DNA of 64,000 bases, from the NCBI GenBank assembly GCA_004431415.1, contig QPMI01000206.1, positions 62,001-126,000 of the forward strand. Reading direction: 5' to 3'. Positions 1 through 10,510 of this stretch are shown one piece after another. Made by a program: the position numbers and the translations under genes. A model generated the notes under the pieces. That model saw only the letters and a list, made by a program, of their open reading frames with translations, searched no databases and was not told the origin of the DNA. Numbering within the stretch: position 1 is the first letter of the stretch; the number at the start of each line of letters is the position of its first letter. Source of the DNA: Cyanophora paradoxa (taxonomy: Eukaryota > Glaucocystophyceae > Cyanophorales > Cyanophoraceae).

Positions 1-1552
1 CTGATCCTCCTCCGAAACCTCGCCGCCGAGGCGCCCGAGTCGCCCCCAATCGCCGCAGCCCTCCTCGAGCCCCGCGGCTGCCTCGTACCCCTCCTCATCT
101 TCGCCAACAAGGCCGCCCTCCGCCTCTCCGGTACCCCCTTCCCCTTCCCCTTCCACCATTCTGTAACCCTGTACCCCCGCAGGAGACGATGCCGCGCTCG
201 CGGAGTCCGAGTGCCTCGTGCGCCCTGCAAACTAGAGAAAGTGGCCCCGCACGGATTCGAACCCGCGTCTCGCAGGAGTGCGCGGGGCTGTTTGCGAACC
301 TCGCGGCCGTCGGCCCCGACGCCAGCGCCCGCCTCCTCTCCGAGGCACGCCTGCACCCCGGAACTTTACCCCTTACCCCCAAGCTAATCCGCACCCTCGC
401 AGGCGTCGCTGGTGCGGGCGGCGGGGCAGTGGCTGGGGGCGGGGCAGCACCCGGCCGTGCAGCACGGCGCCGTCCAGCTCTGCTTCAACATCGCCTCCTA
501 CGCCAGGGTCCCCCGGCCTCGACCTTGCTCCCGGCCTCTTAGCGTTCTGACGGCCCGGCAGGAGCTGGGGCCGAGGATGCTGAAGCAGCGGTCCCTGATG
601 GCCGGCCTGGCCGACATCTTGAGGAACGGGTACGCCGTTTATTTAAACGATACCGGGGGGTACGCCCCGACCGGACGCCGCCCAGGGGGGCCGCGAGGGA
701 CACGGAGGACGACGTGATTCGGATATTCGGTACCCTGTACTTCGCGGCGGCGGGGGACCGGCCGCCCCTCTGCGCCCCGCGGGAGCGCGCCCGGGACGCT
801 CCCGAGGTCCGAAGGGGGTACCCCCTCCCTCCGATCCGTCTTGACGCTGTACCCCCCAGCTGCGCCAGGCGCCGGCGGCTGCGGAGGACGGGGCGGGGCC
901 CTCCGCCCCGAAGGAGTCACCTGAGGTGGGGGCAGTGCCCCTCGTCCCCCCCACCCCCCCTCGAGCCGCACTGAGAGCTTAAGGCGGGGCAGGAGGGCGG
1001 GGCGGAGCAGAAGGGCGAAGGGGCGGCGGATGCGAATTCGATGGCTGCGTCGGGGGCGCGGGAGGCGGCGCTGGCGGCGCTCTTCGGGGCGGGGGCGCTG
1101 CCGGGCCTCGCCCGCGTGCGCGCCTCCCGCGGGCCCCCGCCCTGCCCCCCAAGGGAGGCCCGCCGCCCCCGCGGGCCCCGCCCCGCCCGCCCGGGCGGCG
1201 GCGGCGCCGCCGCCGCGGGGCGCGACCGCGCGGCCGCCGAGACCGCCATGGCCGCGGTTCGTGTACCCCTCCCCGCTTCTTCCCCCCACCCGAACACGGG
1301 TACAGGTGGTGGAGGAGCTGGCGACGGCGCTGGCGGAGCACGCGGAGCGCTCCAAGGCCGCCGAGGTGCGCGGGCCGGGGGTGCGGGGGGGCAGCCAAAG
1401 GGCGCGGCGAGGCCTCTGACGCGGCGTTGCCTGCTGGGACGCAGCGGGCGCGGCGGCGGAGCGCGGCGGGGCAGGCGCCGTTCGTGGCGGCGCTGGCAGT
1501 GGCGGCGGTTGCTCTCTACCTCGCCCTCGCCCGCGCCCCCTGGCTCTACTGA
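1..1552 (+). CDS. Armadillo/PUL-like helical-repeat protein with C-terminal membrane segment (3' part)
   Basis: The 5' end lies outside the window. Joined exons give helical-repeat sequence: LILLRNLAAEAPE, then FANLAAVGPDASARLLSE, then VQHGAVQLCFNIASYA, then EDDVIRIFGTLYFAAAGD. The order and spacing resemble the PUL domain of PLAA/Ufd3-type ubiquitin-pathway proteins or another armadillo fold, but this is recognition by eye. An apparent stop at 980-982 sits inside what looks like an intron (GTCCCCC start near 948, GGGGCAG end near 990); splicing it out keeps the frame open through the ATG at 1041. The last exons encode a Glu/Ala-rich helix (VVEELATALAEHAERSK) and a hydrophobic tail, PFVAALAVAAVALYLALA, ending at TGA 1550-1552, so the product could be tail-anchored. 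The alternative is two genes, one ending at 982 and a small tail-anchored protein starting at 1041. One donor is GC (GCACGC near 344); another intron holds a tRNA-like stretch. Confidence 0.5.
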
Positions 1553-1942
1553 GCAGCGCCGGCCCCGCGCTTAAACAAGTCGGTTTTGGCTAAATTAAAT
1601 TTATTAAACCTGCACACAACTCGGGAGGGTCCGAGCTGTACCGGTACCCCTTCGACAATTCCGGACGTGTACCCCACAGAGCGCCTCGCAGGCCCTCGCT
1701 CCCAGCAACCGGCCCGGCCCTCGGAAGCCTCCCGTCCTCGAGCTCTGTAACGCTCTTAAGCTTCTAGCGCCCGTATTGCCAAGGCGGAGCGCGATCTGCA
1801 GTCCCTGCGGCGGAAGAAAGCAGCGTGCGGTGCGGAGAGCAGGCTCCAGCGCGTGGGCCGCTGCAGCTGCGCATGCGGGATTGAGGCGCGCGCGCGACAA
1901 GGAGGTCTGCAGGCGCCGGCGGCCAGTCGCACAGTCGCGTCG
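1553..1942. other. Intergenic region, no supported gene
   Basis: GC content drops after the stop at 1552, which suggests 3' UTR followed by the upstream region of the next gene. An AT-rich stretch (AAATTAAATTTATTAAA) lies at about 1590-1606. ORFs on both strands cross here, but none continues into recognisable protein. Confidence 0.4.
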
Positions 1943-3282
1943 ATGGGGGCCTCGGAGAGCGTCGGTCGCTCCTCGACGTCGCTGACTGACCAGGGATCTG
2001 CGGATCTCGTCGTCGAGGACGCGCACCCGGTCTTTCGGGGGAAGGCGGACGTCGTCGCGTGCCTTAAGCGCATGCTCGACGCTGCCGAACAGGAGCAGGT
2101 CAGGCTTCTGAATGAGAGCGGGCTTGAGATCGACGCCCTGCAGAGCTCGAGCGCGTGCGTCGACACCCCCTGCAAGGCAGAGCTGGTCTCGAGGCCGCTC
2201 GTCGATCAGCCAGCTCTCCACCGTTCGTACATTTGCAATCCGTTCCCTTCCGATATCGAGCCCGTGCGCAGACAGCGCGACGCTCTTTCCTGTCCCGCTT
2301 CACGCCGCTGCCGCTGCGATAGCGCCTTTAGAAGGCAGCAGACAGGCCGAGCTTGACCCGTGAGCGCCGTGGTTCCTTTGAACGCGGCCTCTGCAGCTGA
2401 GATCGCCGCTCATGTCTCTCACAGGGCCGGTCAGCACTACGCGAGGCTTGAGCTGCTCCGAGAGGGCCTCGAGCTGCACCTTTTCGTGCGCTGAAGCTCT
2501 TCTTCGCCCATAAGCTCGGGTCGAGCTGACTTGTAATTGCATGTTGACATCAGGACTCGAGGGAGAGAGCGCTTCGGTTTCGGCTGCGGGACGACCCGGA
2601 TTCCGTTCGGTTCGACTACCAGGCTTCCGGGTGCGCGTTCGCGCTCTGATCCAAGCGCGCCAAATTGAGGCCCGCGCCGCCCGCCTGCAGGGAGCACGTG
2701 TGGCCCCTGACGGACTTCTTGGGGCGCTGCGTCTCCAAGACGGAGCTGCTGACGGATTACCACGTTCTCGCGAACAACTGCCAGGTCAGGCGCCGCGTGA
2801 GATCAAATCGAGAGCTCGGGCCGCCGCCGACCGCGGGGCGGGGCGCGGGCGGCAGCACTACTCGCGGAACCTGGTGCTTGACAACAGCCACCACCTGCTG
2901 CAGGCGCTCTCGCTCGCCGGGGTCGGCGTCGGGGCCATCGCCGGCTCCCTGCCCCTCCTCGGCATCTCCCTCGCCGCCTGGGCCGCCCCCGAGACGTGCG
3001 CGCGCGCACGCCTGCTTCAACCGCGCGAGTTCGAATCCGCGGCCCCGCGCGTCCCGCCCCTTTCGCGCGCGCCGCCGCAGGCTGCGGCGGATGGGCATCG
3101 GGGCGGGCGGCGGGCAGCAGCAGCCGGCGCCAGCGGCGGCGGGGGCGGGGCGGCCGGTGTGGAGGCGGCGCTGCACGTGGAGCGGGAGGCGGAGGCGGGG
3201 CACGAGGCCGCCGACCTCGTCCAGCCCGCCCCGCCCGCCGCCCCGACGCCGGCGCCGGCCCGCCCGGGCCGCGCCCGCTTGA
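1943..3282 (+). CDS. Probable N-myristoylated protein with NNCQ papain-like (LRAT/PPPDE-type) motif
   Basis: The start at 1943 is chosen because it gives MGASESVG, a good N-myristoylation signal (Gly2, Ser6). The first exon continues to a helical segment, KADVVACLKRMLDAAEQEQV. Later exons read EIAAHVSHRAGQHYARLELL, DSRERALRFRLRDDPDSVRF, then EHVWPLTDFLGRC and YHVLANNCQ-HYSRNLVLDN. A conserved NNCQ with a following aromatic and a YHVL lead-in is typical of the catalytic Cys region of LRAT/NlpC-P60 or PPPDE-type thiol enzymes. A hydrophobic stretch follows (LSLAGVGVGAIAGSLPLLG), as in membrane-bound LRAT-like acyltransferases. The C-terminus is uncertain: one frame stops at 3282; another is acidic (EREAEAGHEAADLVQ) and could run through further introns to an exon ending near 3745. 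The catalytic role is inference. Confidence 0.5.
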
Positions 3283-3995
3283 CTGCCGGCGTCGGAATCG
3301 CGTCGCGCGAGCGTGAGCGTGTGTCTCCGTCCCCGGCCCTGCACCTCCGTGTGGACCCTCCAGAGCCTGGCCCCGTTCCTGCATGGCTTTCCCCGCCCTC
3401 CCTCGAGCTCCCTCGAGCTCCCCGGCCCTTTCACCCCGGTCTGCCGGCCTCCTTCCAGTCGGGGCCCCGGGCCCCGCCCCCCGGCCCGCCCCGCGGCCGG
3501 CCCCCGCGCCAGCCCCGCGCTCCCGTCCCCCGCGCGCCTCCTTCCAGTCGGGGCCCGAGAGGATAGATGTCGAATACGTGCGATGTATGCGTACGGTGGC
3601 CCAGCTGCAGGCCGGCGCCTTAGGCCAGGCCCTGAGGATTATGGCCATATGGGTGGCCCATGGCCAGGCGCGGCCTAGGATGGGGGTGGGGGGGGGGGTA
3701 CGTGCTCCGAGTGCTGGCTTGCATCCATGCAGCGGAATCGCGTGAAGGCGGAGGTTCATGCGTTGGCCCCATGCATGGAACGGATAACATCTTATCTTAA
3801 GCGAACGCGACGCCGATTAGCGGCTTCGAATTCACGCTTGCTAGCGCTAGCGCTGGCGCTAGCGCACTAGCTGTGGCAGCGGCAGTTGGTTCATCGCTCA
3901 GCGGCTGCCGTCTTCGTCGGCATCGCTGCGGCGTCGCTGCAACTAAACGAAAGCATTTCGCGGACGGGAATCAAGATCTAAATCTGCGGCTTGCT
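3283..3995. other. Intergenic or possible extra 3' exons; palindrome-rich
   Basis: The left part (3283-3560) is C-rich like an intron of a plus-strand gene. A following open stretch near 3562-3745 (with VEYVRCMRTVAQLQAGALG) could be a last exon of the gene starting at 1943, or chance. From about 3760 the sequence becomes AT-richer and repetitive, with overlapping GCTAGCGC words at 3838-3868, and probably carries the promoter of the transporter gene starting at 3996. Confidence 0.35.
3448..3556 (+). repeat. Direct repeat, two 20-bp copies
   Basis: CCTCCTTCCAGTCGGGGCCC occurs at 3448-3467 and again at 3537-3556. Each copy contains a plausible 3' splice acceptor (TTCCAG), so the duplication would create two acceptors 89 bases apart. 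Confidence 0.75.
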
Positions 3996-6900
3996 ATGGC
4001 GAGGCGGAGCTGGAGCGCCGCCGCGTTCCTTCTTCTCCTCGTTCTGGCGGCATGCATACTTGAAGGGTCGGCCGAAGTGCGTGCCTTGAGCTTTTGTCGC
4101 TTGAAGCTGGCAATGGATCCGGACGTCGACCCTTGATCATGAGGTTAGCGTGTTTTATCTTAACGGGGCGCCGGCGCTCCCCCGGCCCGCGCGCGCAGAT
4201 TCCGCCCGGCGCGCTCGGCCGCAGCTGCCGGGCGGCGTCGAAGAAGAAGGACTGCGGCACCGAGCAGCTCGCTTGCATTTCTGACCTGTGCAGGTACCTG
4301 CATGCGCAGCTGCTTCTAGACCACATTCTGGCTGCTGACTTTCCGCCCGTGCAGCCACTGCCGGGCGGACGCGGACTGCGGGGCGGCGCACCAGATCTGC
4401 ACGGTGGACGCCGCCAGCGGTCTCGGCACGTGCGGGCAGAAGCCCCTCATCCACCCCTTCAGCCGCGGGACGGACATCGCCGCCGGCTTCGTCACGTGCG
4501 CGCGCCGGCGCCCGCTGCCGCTCTTCCAGGGCCCTCTCCTTAGACAGGGCGTCGCGCGCAGGTCGATCGCGGCGCTGGGGGCGGCGGCGGGGGGGATCGG
4601 CGGGGGCGTCCTCTTCATGCCCCTCATGGTCCTCTGCGGCTACGACACCCACTTCGCCACGTACACAGCCGACGTCCGCCCCCGCCCGCGCCCTCGCCTC
4701 CGCCCCGTGATCAGCCGCCTCGGCTCACGCGCGCGCGCGCGCGCAGGCGATGATCGTGGGGGGCATGCTGAGCCAGCTCGTCCTCAACGGGCGCTCCCGC
4801 CACCCCAAGCGCAACCGGCCCCTCATGTCCGCCTTCGCGCCCCCCCCCCCCCCCCCCTCCCCCGCCCGCCCCGGTCTCTCCCTCGGCCGTTGACGTACCC
4901 CCGCCCGCTGTACATTCACGCAGCGAGTACTCAGTCGGTGCGTCTCTAGCTGCCCTCCCCCCTCCCCCCTCCCCCCTCCCTCCCCTCCCCCCCCCCCCCC
5001 TCTTCACACACACACACACGCCCCCTTCCCTTTCGCCCCTCTCACTCGCGCTCCGGCCCCCAGCGTTCGGCTTGCTCCCCCTCATCATCGGGGGGTGCGC
5101 CCCTGGGGCAGGGGCCCACCCCCGCCGCGCCCTCCGCTCCGGCCCTCACCCCGCGCGATCCGCAGCACGATCCCCGGCGTCTTCCTCAACCAGCTCTTCC
5201 AGGCGCGCCCGAGCCCCCCGGCCTGCACCCGCGGCCGCCCCCGCGCGCCCGCCCGGCGTGACGTCGCGTCAGGACTGGCTCATCCTGCTGATCCTCGCGA
5301 CCGTGCTCACGTGGGTCATCAAGAAGTCGGCCGTGAAGGCGCGCCAGGTGTACCAGAAGGAGAAGAAGGAGCGCGCCGCCGCCAAGAAGGTCGCAAAGGC
5401 ACGCGCGCGCGCCCTCTCCTCGGCCCCTCGAGCTCGAGCTTCCAGCTCGCGCACCGTACCCCTCCGTCGGCGCCTGAGCCGCGCCCCCGCCTCAGGAGCT
5501 GGAGGCCAAGGGCGGCGAGGCGTTCTCGGGGGTCGCGGTGGCCCAGGGCGCGAAGGTGGCGCCGGCCGCGGCGCCGGCGGAGAGCGGGGCGGCGGCGGCG
5601 GCGGCCAAGGGGGAGCCGCGGGGGGCGGATGGGGGCGCGATAAGCCCGGAGAAGGGCCTCGTCGCGATCGGTGCGTACTTGTTGCGGAGGCGTACCCCGT
5701 TTCTCTGTGCGGAGGCGGCCGCTGAGCGGGGACGGGGGCGGGGCCAGACGTGGAGGATCGAGAGGACGAGGGCTGGCGCAGGCGGGCCCTCGACGCGGTG
5801 CGCATGCGCGCGCCGCCCGGCCCGGCCCCCGCCCTCCGCTCCGCCGGCGAGCGCCGCGGCAGATCCTGGCGGCGGAGGCGAGGACGCCGTTCGCGCGCTG
5901 GGCCGTCTTCACCGTCTGGTTCGCCGCCACCATGTTCGTCATCTACATCCCGGGCAAGGGCTCCGGTGCCCGCGCGCGCGCCTCACCCGGAGGACGTCGC
6001 CTTGTCCAGGATATCTAGACTTGACGAGGCGGCGCAGTGAAGACGTTCGCGAACCTGCGGCGGTGCTCGTCGGAGTACTGGGGCACCGTCTTCGCCCCCG
6101 CGCCCCTCGTCCTCGCCGCCGCCGCCCTCGTCTACTGGGACCTCTGGCGCACCGCCAAGGCCCGCCCCGCCCGCCCCGCCCCGCCCCGCCCCGCCCCGGC
6201 CGGCGGGCGCCTCTCCTGCTTACACGTACCCCTCCGCAGGCGAAGGCGGCGGCGGGGTACGAGTACAAGGAGGGGGACGTGAAGTGGAGCGCGGGCCTCA
6301 TCGCCAAGGTGCGCACACTCCGCGTCCCGGCCCTCCCCCCCCCTTGTGACCGCGTACCCCCCTGCAGATGGCGCCGTTCTGCTTCGTGCTGGGCATCTTC
6401 GTGGGGATCCTTGGCATCGGCGGCGGCGTCATGATGGCGCGCCCGCCCGCGCCCGGCCGCCCCTCTCGGCCCGCGCCCTCGTGCCCTTCGCCTGATCGAG
6501 GGGCGGCGCCGGCAGACGCCGCTGCTGCTGGAGCTGGGGGTGCACCCTCAGGCCCAGGCCGCCACCTCCTCCTTCATGATCGTCCGCCCCGCCCCGCCCC
6601 CCCTCCCCCGCCTCGCCTCGGGGGCCGACTCAGAGGCTCGGGGGCAGCTGTACATCGCGTCGAGCGCGGGGGTGCAGTTCCTCGTGGCGGGCCTCCTGCC
6701 CCTCGACTACGCCGCCCTCTACTTCCTCCTCGGCCTCGCCTCCTTCACCGCCGGCCTCACCGTGCCCCGGGCCCCGCCTGCAGCTGCGGGCTCGCGCCCG
6801 CTCAGAGCGGGTCGCGCAGATCGTGAACAAGGCGGTGGCGCGCTACCGCATGTTCTCCATCATCGTCATCGTCCTCTGCGCCGTCCTCGTCCTCGCCTTC

Positions 6901-7498
6901 TCCCTCTCCCTCTCCATCGTCCGCCCCGCCCCGCGCGCCCCGGCGCGCCCCGCCCCGCGCCTCGCGCTGAGGGCGGGGGCGGCCGCAGGGCATCAAGTTC
7001 CTCGTGGAGGCGCTCCGCTCGGGCGCCAGCGTCGGCTTCAACGACGTGTGCGCCCGCCGCGCCCCGCGCCCCGCGTCCCTCCCCGCACCCTCTGCCCGCA
7101 GACTCCAATGCCAACCCGTGCCGGCGCCGGCGCCCCGTGCAGATGCCGCTCGTGACGCTGGCCTGCCGCGAGCTTGGGGCCGGATTTCGGCGACGGTCCG
7201 CGTCGCGGGGGCTGCCTTCGGCCAAGCCCCCCCTCCCCCCCCCTCCCCCCCTCCCCCCCTTCCCCCCCCCTCCCCCCCTCCCCCCTTCCCCCCCCTCCCC
7301 CCCCGCCCGCCCCGTCACGGGTCCTCCGGATCCCCCCTCCCCTACCTCTAGATCTCGCTCTCTCTCCTGCCTCTCGATCTCTCCTGGTGTAATTACGTAT
7401 ACATGGATGCAACGTACGCGTGTCCGAAGGTCCGTTCACAATTGCAAGCTAGGAGGAGCGAGGAGGCCCCGAGGGGCAAACTCAACACAGCACGCTGA
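3996..7498 (+). CDS. TauE/SafE-family membrane transporter with Cys-rich N-terminal domain
   Basis: The ATG at 3996 begins a signal peptide (MARRSWSAAAFLLLLVLAAC). A Cys-rich extracellular or lumenal segment follows (CRAASKKKDCGTEQLACISD, then HCRADADCGAAHQICTV). The membrane part has the two glycine-rich hallmarks of TauE/SafE anion exporters, one in each half: AAGGIGGGVLFMPLMVL near 4585-4630 and LGIFVGILGIGGGVMM near 6390-6435. Other segments read LLPLIIGG, IPGVFLNQLF, LILLILATVLTWVI, WAVFTVWFAATMFVIYI, VQFLVAGLLPLDYAALYFLL and MFSIIVIVLCAVLVLAF. A charged Ala-rich loop (about 5330-5800) separates the halves. The family moves sulfite, sulfoacetate or similar anions; the substrate cannot be told here. 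Several introns have GC donors (4668-4746). The C-terminus after MPLVTLACRELG is uncertain because a poly-C tract intervenes; stops at 7155, 7498 and 7649 are possible. Confidence 0.8.
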
Positions 7499-7559
7499 CG
7501 AGGGAAAAGGGCCGGCCAGGGGCGATCGCGCGCATGCGAGCCCGTATACGTACGCTTGG

Positions 7560-7900
7560 TTAGGAAGATCTAGAGGATCCGGAGGCGTCGGCCCCAGGCT
7601 CGGCGGCGAGGGCGGCCTCGTGTTCATCCGCCTCCAGCGCCAGTACTAGTGCCTCGCGATCGCGCGCCTCCGAGGGCTCCGCCGCCGCCAGCACCTGCGC
7701 CCCGCCCGGCGGCCACCGTCAGAGCTCGAGGCCGGACCGGACCGGAGTGACCGCTCACCGAGCATGCGGAGCCCGGGGCTCGCCTTGGCCTCGTCGTCCA
7801 CGGCCCCCGCCTCGTCGTCGTCCACAGAAGCGACTGCGGGATATCGATTGCAGTGTCATCAACAGCCAGATGCATCTGCTGCCGCAGTGCAGCTGGCCAT
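7560..7900 (-). CDS. Possible small acidic protein
   Basis: On the minus strand an acidic stretch (VASVDDDEAGAVDDEAK) joins, across a GC-AG intron rich in C, to VLAAAEPSEARDREALVLAL and ends in GADASGSSRSS at the stop 7562-7560. A GC-AG intron can link it to the ATG at 7900 (M-A-I-A-S-V-D), giving only about 65 residues. More 5' exons may exist to the right, since a readable minus frame lies near 8101-8286. No family is recognised. Its 3' end is convergent with, and close to or overlapping, the end of the transporter gene. The codon and residue composition supports translation of the two exons more than the start does. Confidence 0.35.
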
Positions 7901-8902
7901 GGTACCCGTTATGGCTTTAATTCAATGATTACTGCGATTGCAATGTTTAATTGTTTCCTGCTGTTTCCGCTACGTTGTACTTCGAATCCTCGTGATTCCC
8001 GATACCGTGACTTGTATCCTCGTTGTGTACTACGAGTGGGCACGCCCACCGTAGATCTTAAAAAAAAATGTTTAATTGTTTACGAGGTGAGGAAATTAAA
8101 TTATTTTTTTGGAAAAGTGAATTTCCTGCGAAAAGTGAAAAGTCTCTGGAAAAGTGAATTTCCTGCGAAAAAGAACGTCAGCAGAGCGCCGCGGCACTTG
8201 TTCAAGAAGCGAGGAACAAGTCCTGTAGCCTGGCCGTAGGACTCCCGCGGGCCGGGAGTCCGGATCCGTAACACGAATTTCACCATTTCCGATCCGGATT
8301 CGTAAATTAAAGATCCATAGTTAGCACAATGAAGAATGCCGCGCAGAACTACGCCGTCACGTGTCAGAACGGCCGCGGAATTCGAAGTGTACGTATACCT
8401 TCAAAAAGGCTTCATGATCATGATCACGATCATCTAGAACTTCAAACGAAATATTATCTAACTTAGTAAACGGCGCAAAGGCTGGATCCCGGGTCCGAAC
8501 AGCACGAACAGTCTCAAAAAGCTTTAGTTTGAGCCAGTGAGGCTTCCGAAGTTCCAGATCCGGATCGCGATCGGAATTCGAAGCGCCTCAAGCTTCAATT
8601 CTTGTGCGACGTAGAGCTCGTCGTTCGAATTCGCGCTCGGTCGTGCCGGTCGTGCCGCTCAGCGGCTGTCGGTCGTGCCGCTCAGCGGCTGTCAAGCTGC
8701 GCGGGGCATACGGACGCCGCCCGCGGGACTCAAGGCCCCCGCGACGGATCCCCCTAGGCCTTCCCCCCCCCCTCCTCCCCCCCCCCCCCCCTCCCGGTCC
8801 GATTCTCGGATCCGGACCCTTTAAGATGGCATTCGAGCGCCAAGATTCGTTACGATTCGAAAGAAGAAGATCCCGAGCGCTACACGCGCACCCGGCGCCG
8901 GC
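7901..8902. other. Intergenic, AT-rich with palindromic words
   Basis: About 1 kb without a supported gene. It contains TGATCATGATCA-like words near 8412-8436, a repeated CGGTCGTGCCGCTCAGCGGCTGT stretch at about 8650-8692, and a long C tract at 8762-8793. A minus-strand frame at 8101-8286 is readable but unassigned. Confidence 0.4.
8111..8171. repeat. Tandem direct repeat, 24-bp copies at 37-bp period
   Basis: The 24-base copies are 8111-8134 and 8148-8171, each containing GTGAATTTCCTGCGAAAA. On the minus strand each reads TTTTCGCAG followed by GAAATTCAC, that is, a duplicated pyrimidine tract plus 3' splice acceptor. It may mark a recent local duplication in an intron or 5' region of the minus-strand gene at 7560-7900. 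Confidence 0.7.
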
Positions 8903-10510
8903 CTACGCGTCGGCGCAGGCCTCGCAGAGGGCGCCCTCCTCGGCCGCCGCCTCGAGCTCCGCCAGCACCGCCTCCTCCTCCGCCTCGTAGCCCTCCTCCG
9001 CCACCTGGGAGCGAAGTCAAGGGCCGGGGAGGGGTACGCGAATCTCGAAGCCACGCGCGCGCGCCTCGGCGATCGAGTCGTCGAGGCGGGAGAAGCTGAT
9101 CTGCTTGCCGTCCTTCATGGCGGCCGAGACGGTGATCGAGCTGCGCCCTTCTTCGTCGGCGGGGGACCGGGGCACGGCATTGCAGAGGGGGGTACGGGGT
9201 TGGGCAAGCACCCGTCGACGGCGGAGCAGACGCGGGTGAGCACGCCGTCCTTCTCGACGACCTCGAGGATCGAGTCGCCGCCATTGTACTTGTCGCAGAT
9301 CTGCCCGGCGCCCCGGCCCCGGCCCCCGCGGGGAGCGAGTCAGATCTAGATTGCCCCGGGCCGATTTCGAATTCCGGGTGCGGGGGTTGCGGGGAGCGGG
9401 GCGGGATCCGGACCTTGGGGAGCTCGTTGTCGGTGGTGACCGAGTTCTTGATCGAGGCGAGGAGCATGCCGTCGCACTCCTCGCCGCTGCGCGGCCCCGC
9501 CGCCCGTCCTCAGCGGGGCGGGGAGCGCGCCGGGCGGGGCCCGGCCGGCCGGGCCCGGCGCACCGGTAGCAGTACGCGTCGCCGACGACGTCGCCCTCCT
9601 CCGCGGGGGCCTGGCGCGGGGCCCGGGCCTCAGGGCGGGCGGGGCTGCAGGCCTAGGAGACACCCGGCGGGACCGTGCGGGGGTGGCCCCTTGACCCCAG
9701 GGGAGGCGCATCGGATTCGAACCTGCGAGACCTCGGTGCGGGGCCAGTCGATCTGACGGGCGGGGCACGGTCAGCGGCCGCGGCGGGGCGGGGAGAGGGC
9801 GCGTCGGGCGGCCACGGGGGCCGACCTTAATGCTGTTGCACTTGTACGAGTTGCCGTCCTTCACGGCGAACGACTTGCCATCTGCGATGAGGCTAGGCGT
9901 CAGAAGCCGCCGGGACGAAACGGACGAGCATCGGATCGAATCGGAAGCGAGGCGGCGGCGGGCGGACCGAGCTCGTAGGCGGTCTCTGCAAACTCGGCGT
10001 AGTTGTCCTTGGAGAGGACCGAGGGCGAGGCCGCGAAGCCGTCCCCGCTGCAGTTCTTGCCTGCGCCGAGGTAGCGCCGGGGTTGTAAGAGGCTCGGCGC
10101 GCCGCGTGGTGCGAGGGGGGGGGGGGGGGGGGGGGGGTCGGCGCCGGGCCCCCGCCGCCCCGCGAAGCCAAAACTTGAAAGCTAGCCGCGTACACGCAGC
10201 GGCGCTCGTTCAACCGCGCCTGCCTAACCACGACGCGCGCTGCCTCGGTGATAGATGCCCGTGCCAGCCTAACCGCGCCGCGGCGCGCGCCGGCGCCCTA
10301 CGTATACCGCCTAGAATTGCGGCTGGGCGCCGCGGCGTGCACGTAGGCGATGCGATCGGGCCCGGGCCTCGAAGTACGCACCGTTAAAAACGATGGCATT
10401 GGCGCCGCCGGTGAACGAGGGGAGAGAGTTTCCCTAGACCGGGGAACGCTCTCAGCAACCGGGCTCGAGCTCAGCAAGCGCGCAAGAGGCGTTCGAAGCA
10501 CCTGGCCCAT
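8903..10510 (-). CDS. Probable N-myristoylated protein, unknown family
   Basis: The ATG at 10510 is followed by a GT-AG intron after only three codons, giving MGQGNSLPSFTGGANAIVFN, a strong N-myristoylation signal (Gly2, Ser6). A long intron containing a poly-G/C tract (10118-10138) leads to KNCSGDGFAASPSVLSKDN. Further exons read AFAETAYEL-type sequence, DGKSFAVKDGNSYKCNSIK, IDWPRTE, EEGDVVGDAYCY, GEECDGMLLASIKNSVTTDN, ICDKYNGGDSILEVVEKDG, VCSAVD, SSITVSAAMKDGKQISFSRL, and a very acidic end (VAEEGYEAEEEAVLAELEAA) stopping at 8903-8905. Recurrent xKDGxxx elements suggest an internal beta-repeat, with scattered Cys residues. I do not recognise the family. If the first exon is right, the protein sits on the cytosolic face of a membrane and is not secreted. 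An intron near 9713 carries a tRNA T-arm-like stretch. Confidence 0.6.

Noticed and set aside
240-275. Possible tRNA gene
   Set aside because: Only a degenerate T-arm and part of an acceptor stem are seen; there is no anticodon arm or D-arm, and it lies within an intron.
1604-2221. Minus-strand ORF of 205 codons
   Set aside because: The plus strand reads better through this interval: it supplies an ATG with a myristoylation signal and exons leading into the NNCQ domain. The minus frame shows no family similarity.
2803-3759. Long minus-strand ORF (318 codons)
   Set aside because: It is mostly Arg/Gly/Pro/Ala, as expected from the antisense of C-rich introns, and it lies opposite the NNCQ gene.
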